Shown here: positions 1-7,524 of the stretch, piece by piece | Layout: each line of letters opens with the position of its first letter | Position numbering within the stretch: position 1 is the stretch's first letter | Notes under the pieces: generated by a model | Told to the model about the DNA's origin: nothing | Seen by the model: only the letters and a program-made list of their open reading frames with translations | Database searches by the model: none | Position numbers and translations under genes: made by a program | Assembly (NCBI GenBank): GCA_937923125.1 | Contig: CALALK010000122.1 | Coordinates: forward strand, 1 to 14,316 | DNA: 14,316 nt | Direction: 5' to 3' | Origin: an uncultured Carnobacterium sp. | Lineage (GTDB): Bacteria > Bacillota > Bacilli > Lactobacillales > Aerococcaceae

Positions 1-757
1 TAAAACAAACGCTGCTGGTCCGATGAACAACTTCATTTTATCGATTTTAGTGTTCATTATTGTTGGGTTCATGCAAGGTGGAGTTCCATCTAATGATGCG
101 ACAATCGGACAAGTAACAGACAATTCTGCAGCCCTTGTAGCAGGTCTGAAAGAGGGAGATAAAGTCCTTTCCATTGATGGAGTTGAAATTCATTCATGGG
201 ATGAAATGACAAAAATTGTTCGTTCAAGTGCAGATAAAGCTTTATCTGTATCCATTGAACGTGACGGGAAAACTCAGGAAGTCCAAGTAACACCAAAAGC
301 TGTAGAAGCATCAGATGGTTCAAAGATAGGGCAATTAGGAGTCACAAGAGTTCTTAAGAATGATATTCTGTCAATTCTTGCTTATGGTTTTACTCAAACA
401 ATCTCTGTCGTTGTCCTAGTTCTTTCTGCATTAGGTTCACTCTTTACACGAGGATTTAATTTGAATCAACTCGGGGGACCAGTTGCTATTTATTCTATGA
501 CTTCGCAAGTTGCAAAAAATGGATTCCTTGATTTGTTAGCATTCATGGGAATGATTAGTGCCAACCTCGGTGTAATGAACCTTTTACCGATTCCAGCATT
601 AGACGGCGGAAAATTAGTTCTTAATGTGATCGAAGGAATTCGTAAGAAACCACTCGATCCTGAAAAAGAAGGGTATTTAACGATTGCAGGAGCGATTTTC
701 CTCTTTGCGTTAATGCTTCTTGTAACGTGGAACGATATTATGAAATTATTTAATTAA
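1..757 (+). CDS. rseP: RseP/RasP-type site-2 intramembrane metalloprotease, 3' part (5' end outside the window)
   Basis: C-terminal about 251 residues of a membrane-embedded zinc protease that cuts anti-sigma factors and leftover signal peptides within the membrane. The open frame runs from the window edge (codons in phase from base 2), and the residues before the first ATG (ending AAGP, then MNNF) match the family, so ATG 23 is internal. A hydrophobic segment is followed by a PDZ domain (about residues 27-95 counted from ATG 23, with the GLKEGDKVLSIDG core), then membrane segments. The second active-site motif, NLLPIPALDGGKL, is at about residues 186-198 and its Asp is the second catalytic-site ligand. 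The HExxH motif would lie upstream, outside the window. The gene ends in TAA, 62 bases before polC. In Bacillus proS lies between rasP and polC; here it does not. Identification is firm from the PDZ plus LDG motif. Confidence 0.95.
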   Translation, partial: KTNAAGPMNNFILSILVFIIVGFMQGGVPSNDATIGQVTDNSAALVAGLKEGDKVLSIDGVEIHSWDEMTKIVRSSADKALSVSIERDGKTQEVQVTPKAVEASDGSKIGQLGVTRVLKNDILSILAYGFTQTISVVVLVLSALGSLFTRGFNLNQLGGPVAIYSMTSQVAKNGFLDLLAFMGMISANLGVMNLLPIPALDGGKLVLNVIEGIRKKPLDPEKEGYLTIAGAIFLFALMLLVTWNDIMKLFN

Positions 758-760
758 ACA

Positions 761-793
761 AGAGAGTGTCTCTACGAAGGTGGAGCACTCTTC
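761..793 (+). promoter_or_regulatory. Strong hairpin between rseP and polC
   Basis: Bases 763-768 pair with 786-791 and bases 770-775 pair with 780-785, around a GAAG loop with U769 bulged. That gives 12 pairs, including one G-U. It lies 29 bases before the polC start and ahead of its Shine-Dalgarno (AGGAGG, about 810-815). No U-run follows the stem, so it is a poor intrinsic terminator. An RNA-processing or partial attenuation role is possible. I saw no clear promoter before it. Confidence 0.45.
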
Positions 794-819
794 TTATGTA
801 ATAAAAAAAGGAGGAAACC

Positions 820-3800
820 ATGAGTCAATCACAAAAAGATTTAATGAAAAAAGTGATCGAGCAATTTAATATTGCAGACACAAGTATTTTTTCTCCAGAA
901 TTTGATGAAGCAAAACTAGTTCGAATTGACATTTCAAAGTTGGATAAAACATGGACTTTTCACATCCATAATCCAGTCATCTTTATGTATGAAAAGTTCA
1001 GACTATTTACCGATGCACTTAATGACACTTACCGTCAATTCGGTGGAAAAGCTGTTATCACAACTTATGCTGGTGCAGAGGTGACAGAAGAGTTAGTTCA
1101 GTCTTATTGGGAATATGTGTTAGAGACATTAAAGGATGAATCTGCAGTTTCTCATCAAATTTTAGCGGATCAAACTCCAAAATATGAGAAAAATCAAATT
1201 AAGCTGCATTGTCCAAATGAATTAACGAAGACACACTTAACGAATAATTGCGTTCCAAAAATTCAACAAGCTTATATCGAAGCTGGATTCCCTAAATTAG
1301 GCATTCAAATCCATGTAGATGGTGAATTGCAAGATCGATTAGCTGAAGAATTTATTCAAAAAGAACAGCAGATTGAGCAAGCATTTAATGAAGCTCAAAA
1401 AGCAGCGCAATTAGCAGCTGCTCAAGCTCCTCAAAGAAAATCTGGAGCGCCATCTTCTTCTAAACCAGAAGGCGTTATTTACGGTAAACCAATCAGGTCT
1501 AATAGTGAAGTTCGTGCACTTGCAGATATTTTTGAAGAAGAGCGCAATGTCGTTATCGAAGGTAAGATTTTTGATATCGAACTTCGCCGAGGAAAAGCAA
1601 AAGGAAAGTTGTTCGGAAATATTAAATTAACGGACTATACCTCTTCTATCAGTGCGACTTTATTCCCATCAACTCCTGAAGATGAACAAGCGCTTGAAGG
1701 GTTGAAAAAAGGGACATGGGTTAGAGCGTTCGGTACGATTGAAGTGAATAAATTCTCTCAAGAATTAGGTATGATTATCCGCGATATGACTGCTGTAAAT
1801 CATGAGGGTAGAAAAGATACAGCAGAAGGTGAAAAACGTGTCGAGCTCCATATGCATACAAATATGTCTGTGATGGATGCAACGAATGCTCCAAGCGATT
1901 TGATTAGTCAAGCGGCTAAATGGGGACATAAGGCAATTGCGATTACAGACCATGCGAACTTACAAGCTTATCCAGAAGCGCACGGAGCAGGGAAGAAAAA
2001 CGGAATTAAGATTCTGTATGGTTTAGAAGGAAATATCGTTGATGATCATGTCAACGTTGCCTATAATCCACAGCATATTCTCTTAGAAGATGCGACTTAT
2101 GTGGTCTTTGACGTGGAGACAACAGGTCTTTCTGCGATTTATGACAGCATCATCGAGTTAGCCGCCGTTAAAATGAAAAGCGGTGTTGTGGTTGACAAGT
2201 TTGAAGAATTTATCGACCCAGGTCATCCTTTATCTGCAACAACCATTCAGTTAACAGGAATTACTGATGAGATGGTTAGAGGTTCTAAATCTGTAGAACA
2301 AGTCTTAAAAGAATTCCACGAATTTTCTAAAGATTGCATCCTTGTTGCGCATAACGCAAGTTTCGATATGGGCTTCTTAAATACAGGATACGAAAATGTG
2401 GGAATTCCAAAAACAAATCAACCAGTGATTGATACTTTGGAATTGTCTCGTATGCTTCACCCACAACTGAAGTCTCATCGTTTAAATACTTTAGCGAAAC
2501 GCTATAATGTTGCACTAGAACAACATCACCGTGCTGTGTATGACTCTGAAACGACAGGTTACTTATGTCATATCTTCTTAAAAGAAGCAGCGACAGAACA
2601 TAATTTGTTGTACCACGATGAATTAAATACCAATATTCATCCAGAAGAAGTCTTTAAGAATGGACGTCCATTCCATGCCACGATTTTTGCAAAAGATCAA
2701 GCTGGATTGAAAGAATTGTTCAAGGTCGTATCCCAATCCAATATTGAGTATTATTACCGTGTTCCTCGTATTTTAAGAAGTATGCTTTCAAGCCGTCGTG
2801 ATTCATTCTTACTAGGATCAGGATGCGCTGAAGGTGAAGTTTTCGAAGCGATGATGCAAAAAGGATATAACGAGGCTAAAGAAAAGGCTAAATTCTATGA
2901 CTATATTGAAATTATGCCAAAAGCCATCTATCGTCCTTTAATCAAAAAAGAATTAATTCGTAATGAGCATCACTTAGAAGAAATCATTCAAAACTTAGTT
3001 CGCCTAGGTGAAGAGCTAGGAAAGCCTGTTGTAGCAACAGGGAATGTTCACTACTTAAATCCAGAAGATAAGATTTATCGTGAGATTCTTCTAACTTCAT
3101 TAAACAATGGTGTTCCTCAAGAATATCCTGATGCTCATTTAAGAACCACAGACGAAATGCTGAAAGAATTTGCTTTTCTTGGAGAAGAAAAAGCATATGA
3201 AGTGGTAGTGACAAATTCAAACTGGGTTAGCGAACAATTAGAAGAAATTACTCCAGTGAAAGACGACCTATTCACTCCTAAAATCGAAGGTGCTGCTGAT
3301 GAAATCACTAAATTGAGCTACGATAAAGCACACGAATGGTATGGAAATCCTCTACCTAAAATTGTGGATGATCGCATTAAAAAAGAGCTAAAGAGTATTA
3401 TTGGAAATGGTTTTTCGGTAATTTATTTAATTGCTCAAAAACTTGTATTAAAGAGTAATCAGGACGGGTATTTGGTTGGATCACGTGGGTCGGTTGGTTC
3501 ATCCTTAGTAGCTACTTTAACTGGAATTACCGAAGTGAATCCATTAGCGCCGCACTATCGTTGCCCTCAATGTCAATTATCAGAATTCTTTGATGATGGA
3601 TCAGTAGGCTCAGGTTTTGATTTGCCTGAAAAAATTTGTCCAAGATGTAATACGAGGATGGTTAAAGATGGACACGACATTCCGTTTGAAACCTTCCTAG
3701 GATTCTACGGAGATAAAGTTCCCGATATCGATTTAAACTTTAGTGGGGAATATCAACCACAAGCGCATAACTATACAAAAGTACTGTTCGGTGAAGATTA

Positions 3801-5154
3801 CGTGTATCGTGCAGGGACCATCAGTACGGTAGCCGATAAGACAGCTTTTGGGTATGTAAAGGGATATGAGCGTGACTTAGGATTAGAGTTCCGTCAAGCA
3901 GAAATTGAACGCTTAGCGAGCGGATGTACGGGAGTTAAGAGAAGTACAGGTCAGCATCCGGGTGGGATTATTGTAATCCCAGATTATATGGATGTGTATG
4001 ACTTTACACCAATTCAATATCCAGCTGATGATTTAAGTGCTGAATGGAGAACAACACACTTTGACTTCCATTCGATTCACGATAATGTTTTAAAACTTGA
4101 TATTCTTGGGCACGATGATCCAACCGTCATTCGTATGTTACAAGACTTATCAGGAATGGATCCAAAATCGATTCCACCTGATGATCCAGAAGTGATGAAA
4201 ATCTTTGGTGGGACTGAAGTGTTAGGAGTGACTCCTGAGCAAATTGACTCCAATACAGGGACACTTGGTATTCCAGAATTTGGTACTAAATTTGTTCGTG
4301 GAATGTTAGAACAAACAAAACCTTCAACATTTACTGAATTACTTCAAATTTCTGGGTTGTCACACGGTACTGACGTATACCTTGGAAACGCCGAAGAGTT
4401 GATTCGACTTCATAATATCCCGCTTGCTGACGTTATCGGTTGTCGTGACGACATCATGGTGTATTTAATCCATAAAGGCGTTGAAGAAGGGATTGCCTTC
4501 AAAATCATGGAAGGAGTACGTAAAGGGAAAGGAATTCCTGATGACTTCCAAGCGATTATGAGAGAAAACAATGTCCCAGAATGGTATATCCAATCGTGCT
4601 TAAAGATTAAATATATGTTCCCGAAAGCCCATGCTGCAGCCTACGTTTTAATGGCGTTACGTGTAGCTTGGTTTAAGGTTCATAAACCATTACTATACTA
4701 CTGTGCTTATTTCTCAGTTCGTGCGCAAGATTTCGATATCGTTGCAATGTCACAAGGAAAAGAGATGATTAAGAAACGTATCAAAGAAATTCGTGAAAAG
4801 GGAATGGAAGCAAGTACGAAAGAACAAAACTTGTTAACAGTACTTGAATTAGCGAACGAGATGGTTGAACGTGGTTTCCAATTTAAGATGGTTGACATCG
4901 ATAAATGAGAAGCGAGTAACTTTGTTATTGAAGGAGACTCATTAATTGCTCCGTTTAGAGCGATTCAAGGGTTAGGACTTAACGTTGCTAATAAGATTGT
5001 TGAAGCAAGACAAGAACAACCTTTCTTATCAAAGAAAGACTTAGCAACACGTGGTAAAGTGTCTAAGACATTGATTGATTATATGACAGAAAACAAAGTC
5101 CTAGACCACTTACCGGATGAAAACCAATTATCGTTATTCGATGATTTGTTCTAA
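820..5154 (+). CDS. polC: DNA polymerase III alpha subunit, PolC type, interrupted by an in-frame TGA at 4906-4908
   Basis: The replicative polymerase of low-GC Gram-positive bacteria, with built-in 3'-5' proofreading. ATG 820 follows AGGAGG. The first frame encodes 1362 residues; with the stop read through, the product would be 1444 residues, close to Bacillus PolC (about 1437). Visible parts are: an N-terminal domain; an OB-fold region (about 220-330); a PHP domain (HMHTN near 343, [19 protein letters not shown]); an inserted DnaQ-type exonuclease with DVETTG near 431, HNASFD near 511 and [12 protein letters not shown]; a Cys-pair zinc motif (C915, C918, C940, C943); and a polymerase core with [12 protein letters not shown] (catalytic Asp pair near 969 and 971) and [10 protein letters not shown] (Asp near 1094). 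The TGA cuts the C-terminal duplex-binding region. All catalytic residues lie before it. The codon aligns with a Ser in relatives, so a single TCA-to-TGA change would explain it. Confidence 0.93.
4906..5154 (+). pseudogene. polC: Detached C-terminal tail of PolC downstream of the in-frame TGA
   Basis: After TGA 4906-4908 the same frame continues for 81 codons to TAATAA at 5152. The translation starts [16 protein letters not shown], continues with [18 protein letters not shown] and [17 protein letters not shown], and ends [11 protein letters not shown]. This matches the conserved PolC C-terminus: a helix-hairpin-helix-like duplex-binding segment followed by the QLSLF sliding-clamp-binding motif. 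Conservation to the last residue argues that the tail is, or very recently was, translated. An SD-like AAGGAG (4931-4936) lies just downstream of the TGA, but no good start codon follows it, so separate translation is unlikely. Confidence 0.88.
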
Positions 5155-5165
5155 TAACACAATAG

Positions 5166-5195
5166 TTGGTATTTTAACAAAGTTTATGTTATACT
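5166..5195 (+). promoter_or_regulatory. Promoter of the rimP-nusA-infB operon (extended -10)
   Basis: TTGGTA (5166-5171) and TATACT (5190-5195) are 18 bases apart. TG at 5187-5188 makes an extended -10, so the weaker -35 is acceptable. Transcription would start near 5202, downstream of the polC stop and upstream of the leader terminator. Inferred from consensus only. Confidence 0.6.
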
Positions 5196-5221
5196 AACAA
5201 AGTAGAATAGTAGTTGAGAGG

Positions 5222-5250
5222 AGAGTGAGCGGAAACGCTCACTCTTTTTA
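5222..5250 (+). terminator. Intrinsic terminator in the rimP leader (polC terminator and likely attenuator)
   Basis: A perfect 10-bp stem, AGAGTGAGCG (5222-5231) with CGCTCACTCT (5236-5245), encloses a GAAA tetraloop. TTTTTA follows. It lies after the predicted rimP promoter and 35 bases before the rimP start, so it would stop both polC read-through and transcripts begun at the rimP promoter. Attenuation of the operon is the natural reading. In Bacillus subtilis I recall NusA being reported to autoregulate through a NusA-dependent terminator in this leader; whether this one needs NusA is not known. Confidence 0.8.
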
Positions 5251-5285
5251 TCGACATGGACTCAAGTAGCAAGGAGGTTGAGGCT

Positions 5286-5759
5286 ATGAGTAAAGTAACT
5301 GAGACGGTAACAGAGCTTACTAAAGAGGTCATCGAAAAAGAAGGCTTTGAGTTATTCGACTTAGAATTTGTCAAAGAAGGAAAGAATTGGTTTCTACGTT
5401 TTTACTTAGATAAACCAGGAGGAATCGACTTGGATGACTGCGCGTTTATGAGTGAAAAATTTAGTGAAATTCTTGATGCACAAGATCCAGATCCAATTCC
5501 GCAAGCTTACTTCTTAGAAGTTTCTTCACCAGGTGCAGAGCGCCCATTAAGAAACGAAGAAGAATTAAAAGCGGCCATTGGTTCATACGTACACTTATCG
5601 TTTTATCAAAACGTTGAAGGTGAGAAATTCCTTGAAGGAACTCTTCTTTCAGTCGATGAAGAAACGGTAACGTTGAAGGTACAAATCAAAACAAGAACAA
5701 AAGAATTTACAATTGATCGTAAGAATATCGCGAAAGCACGTCTTGCTATCAAATTCTAA
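5286..5759 (+). CDS. rimP: Ribosome maturation factor RimP
   Basis: A 157-residue cytoplasmic factor that binds the 30S subunit and helps assembly of its head, first gene of the translation-factor operon. An N-terminal alpha/beta domain with EGFELFDLEFVKEG and a DDC segment is followed by the family signature YFLEVSSPGAERPL and an SH3-like C-terminal domain (FLEGTLLSVDEETVTLKV). I chose ATG 5286 because AAGGAGG (5271-5277) lies 8 bases before it. An in-frame ATG at 5256 has no ribosome site, sits just after the leader terminator and would add ten unconserved residues. The stop is 19 bases before nusA. Length and motifs are normal for the family. Confidence 0.95.
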   Translation: MSKVTETVTELTKEVIEKEGFELFDLEFVKEGKNWFLRFYLDKPGGIDLDDCAFMSEKFSEILDAQDPDPIPQAYFLEVSSPGAERPLRNEEELKAAIGSYVHLSFYQNVEGEKFLEGTLLSVDEETVTLKVQIKTRTKEFTIDRKNIAKARLAIKF

Positions 5760-5778
5760 GGAGTAAAGGAGTAAACAC

Positions 5779-6879
5779 ATGAGTAAAGAAATGCTTAGAG
5801 CATTAACTGTTCTCGAAGAAGAAAAAGGAATCTCTAAAGATGTTGTCATCACAGCTTTAGAAGCAGCATTAGTGTCTGCATATAAGAAAAACTACGGACA
5901 AGCTCAAAACGTAGAAGTTGAGTTTGATCAAAAGAAAGGCAACATGCATGTATATGCTGTTAAAGAAGTGGTTGAATATGTATTCGATTCAACTCTTGAA
6001 GTAAGCCTAGAAGAAGCACATGCGAAAAATAAAGCTTATGAAGTTGGCGATAAAATTCGTTTTGAAGTAACTCCAAAAGACTTCGGACGTATTGCTGCTC
6101 AAACAGCAAAACAAGTGATTATGCAACGTCTTCGCGATGCTGAACGTACAAACATCTACAATGAATTCATTCAATACGAAAATGAAATTATGACGGGTGT
6201 TGTTGATCGTCAAGATTTCCGTTATGTTTATGTGAATCTTGGACGTATCGTTGCTGGAATGGCCAAACAAGACCAAATCCCAACAGAAGAGTACTTACCT
6301 GACCAACGTATTAAAGTTCTAGTTTCTAAAGTAGATAACACTACTAAAGGACCTCAAATCTTCGTAAGTCGTACTCATCCAGATTTATTAAAACGTTTAT
6401 TTGAACAAGAAGTTCCTGAAATTTACGATGGCGTTGTAGAAATTGTTTCTATCGCTCGTGAAGCAGGTGATCGTGCTAAAGTAGCCGTTCGTTCAAACGA
6501 TAGTAACTTAGACCCAGTTGGAACATGTGTAGGACCTCGCGGACAACGTGTTCATAACATTGTTGAAGAATTAAACGGTGAAAATATGGATATCGTTGAA
6601 TGGAACGAAGATCCAGCAGTTTACATCAAAAACGCATTAAACCCAGCTCAAGTAATTAAAGTTGAATTTAATGATGATAGCAATGGTTGTATCGTTGTTG
6701 TTCCAGATCACCAATTATCACTTGCAATTGGTAAACGTGGTCAAAATGCACGTCTAGCTGCAAAATTAACTGGATACCGTATCGATATTAAATCAGAAAC
6801 TGCTTATGAAGAGTATTTAGAAAATTTAGCAAATCCAGTCGTTGAAGAAGCCGAAGAAGGTTCTTCTGAAGAAGAATAG
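5779..6879 (+). CDS. nusA: Transcription termination/antitermination factor NusA
   Basis: A 366-residue RNA polymerase-binding factor that modulates pausing, intrinsic termination and antitermination. It has the short Gram-positive layout: an N-terminal polymerase-binding domain (about 1-125), an S1 domain (about 130-200; MTGVVDRQDFRYVYVNLGRIVAGM), KH1 (GPRGQRVHNIVEELNGE, from about 252) and KH2 (DHQLSLAIGKRGQNARLAAKL, GKRGQN from 318). It ends in an acidic tail (VVEEAEEGSSEEE) and lacks the acidic repeats of the Escherichia coli protein. A Shine-Dalgarno AAAGGAG precedes ATG 5779. The stop is TAG, and rnpM starts 17 bases later. Since NusA can favour termination, the terminator ahead of rimP offers a possible feedback loop on its own operon. 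Confidence 0.97.
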   Translation: MSKEMLRALTVLEEEKGISKDVVITALEAALVSAYKKNYGQAQNVEVEFDQKKGNMHVYAVKEVVEYVFDSTLEVSLEEAHAKNKAYEVGDKIRFEVTPKDFGRIAAQTAKQVIMQRLRDAERTNIYNEFIQYENEIMTGVVDRQDFRYVYVNLGRIVAGMAKQDQIPTEEYLPDQRIKVLVSKVDNTTKGPQIFVSRTHPDLLKRLFEQEVPEIYDGVVEIVSIAREAGDRAKVAVRSNDSNLDPVGTCVGPRGQRVHNIVEELNGENMDIVEWNEDPAVYIKNALNPAQVIKVEFNDDSNGCIVVVPDHQLSLAIGKRGQNARLAAKLTGYRIDIKSETAYEEYLENLANPVVEEAEEGSSEEE

Positions 6880-6896
6880 AATACTGGAGGTGCACG

Positions 6897-7202
6897 ATGA
6901 AAAAGAAAAAGATTCCGATGCGCCGTTGTATCGCTTCAGGTGAAATGATGCCGAAGAAAGAGTTGGTACGTATTGTTCGTAATGCTGAAGGTGTTGCACA
7001 AATCGACCCAACTGGTAAAGTAAACGGCCGTGGTGCATATATTACTCTTGAACCTACTTTAGTGGAGAAAGCTTGGAAAAATCGTCTGTTTGAAAAACAA
7101 TTAGAAATTGAGATTCCGGATGCATTTTATGAAGAACTTCTCGCTTATGTAGAACATCAAAAAGCAAGAAAAGAGTTGTTTAGTGATGGAAGAGCTCGTT
7201 AA
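6897..7202 (+). CDS. rnpM: YlxR family RNA-binding protein (RNase P modulator RnpM)
   Basis: A 101-residue basic protein of the YlxR family (DUF448). The signature is visible: PMRRCIASGEMMPKKELVRIVR near residues 7-28 and NGRGAYI near 43-49, which form the RNA-binding surface. Family members sit in the nusA-infB operon of nearly all Gram-positive bacteria. The Bacillus homologue has been reported to bind RNase P RNA and lower its activity, hence the name RnpM; carrying that role over here is an inference by homology. A Shine-Dalgarno GGAGG lies 6 bases before ATG 6897. The 3' end overlaps the start of ylxQ by 17 bases, which suggests translational coupling. Confidence 0.93.
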   Translation: MKKKKIPMRRCIASGEMMPKKELVRIVRNAEGVAQIDPTGKVNGRGAYITLEPTLVEKAWKNRLFEKQLEIEIPDAFYEELLAYVEHQKARKELFSDGRAR

Positions 7203-7512
7203 ACAAAGAGCTTTGAATTTGCTTGGAATGGCGACAGCTGCTCGTAAATTAATTACGGGTGAGGAGCAAGTAATCCAAAGCATTCAAAGACAAAAAGGAA
7301 ATTTAGTGATTTGTACCAAAGATTGTAGTGCAAACACTGTTAAAAAAATCAAAAACAAATGTGAATATTATGAAATTCCTTTTGTTCAGCAATTTGAAAC
7401 AGATGAACTATCTCTTGCTATCGGCAAGAGACGTTCCATCGTTTTAGTTGATGATCGAGGGTTTACAAAGAGTCTACTGAAGATGAAGGGATTTAACGAT
7501 ATGAACGAATAG
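7186..7512 (+). CDS. ylxQ: YlxQ, L7Ae/L30e-family K-turn RNA-binding protein
   Basis: A 108-residue L7Ae-type fold protein. Features seen are the N-terminal LNLLGMATAARKLITGEE (Gly-x-Ala-x-x-Ala-x-Lys pattern that contacts RNA in this family), VICTKDCSANTVKKI in the middle and the ELSLAIGKRRSIVLVDDRGFTKSLL C-terminal region. The Bacillus homologue binds K-turn RNA in vitro; its cellular target is unclear. ATG 7186 is preferred over the adjoining GTG 7183. The start lies inside the rnpM coding end (17-base overlap), so translation is probably coupled. infB starts 12 bases after the TAG stop. This is one of two small RNA-binding proteins between NusA and IF2, a conserved arrangement. Confidence 0.9.
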   Translation: MEELVKQRALNLLGMATAARKLITGEEQVIQSIQRQKGNLVICTKDCSANTVKKIKNKCEYYEIPFVQQFETDELSLAIGKRRSIVLVDDRGFTKSLLKMKGFNDMNE

Positions 7513-7524
7513 GAAGGTGAGACT

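Noticed and set aside
4906..4960. Selenocysteine insertion at the polC TGA
   Set aside because: No convincing SECIS-type stem-loop directly after the TGA, and relatives have Ser rather than Cys or Sec at this position.
5256..5285. Upstream ATG 5256 as the rimP start
   Set aside because: No Shine-Dalgarno before it, it adds ten unconserved residues, and ATG 5286 has an ideal AAGGAGG.
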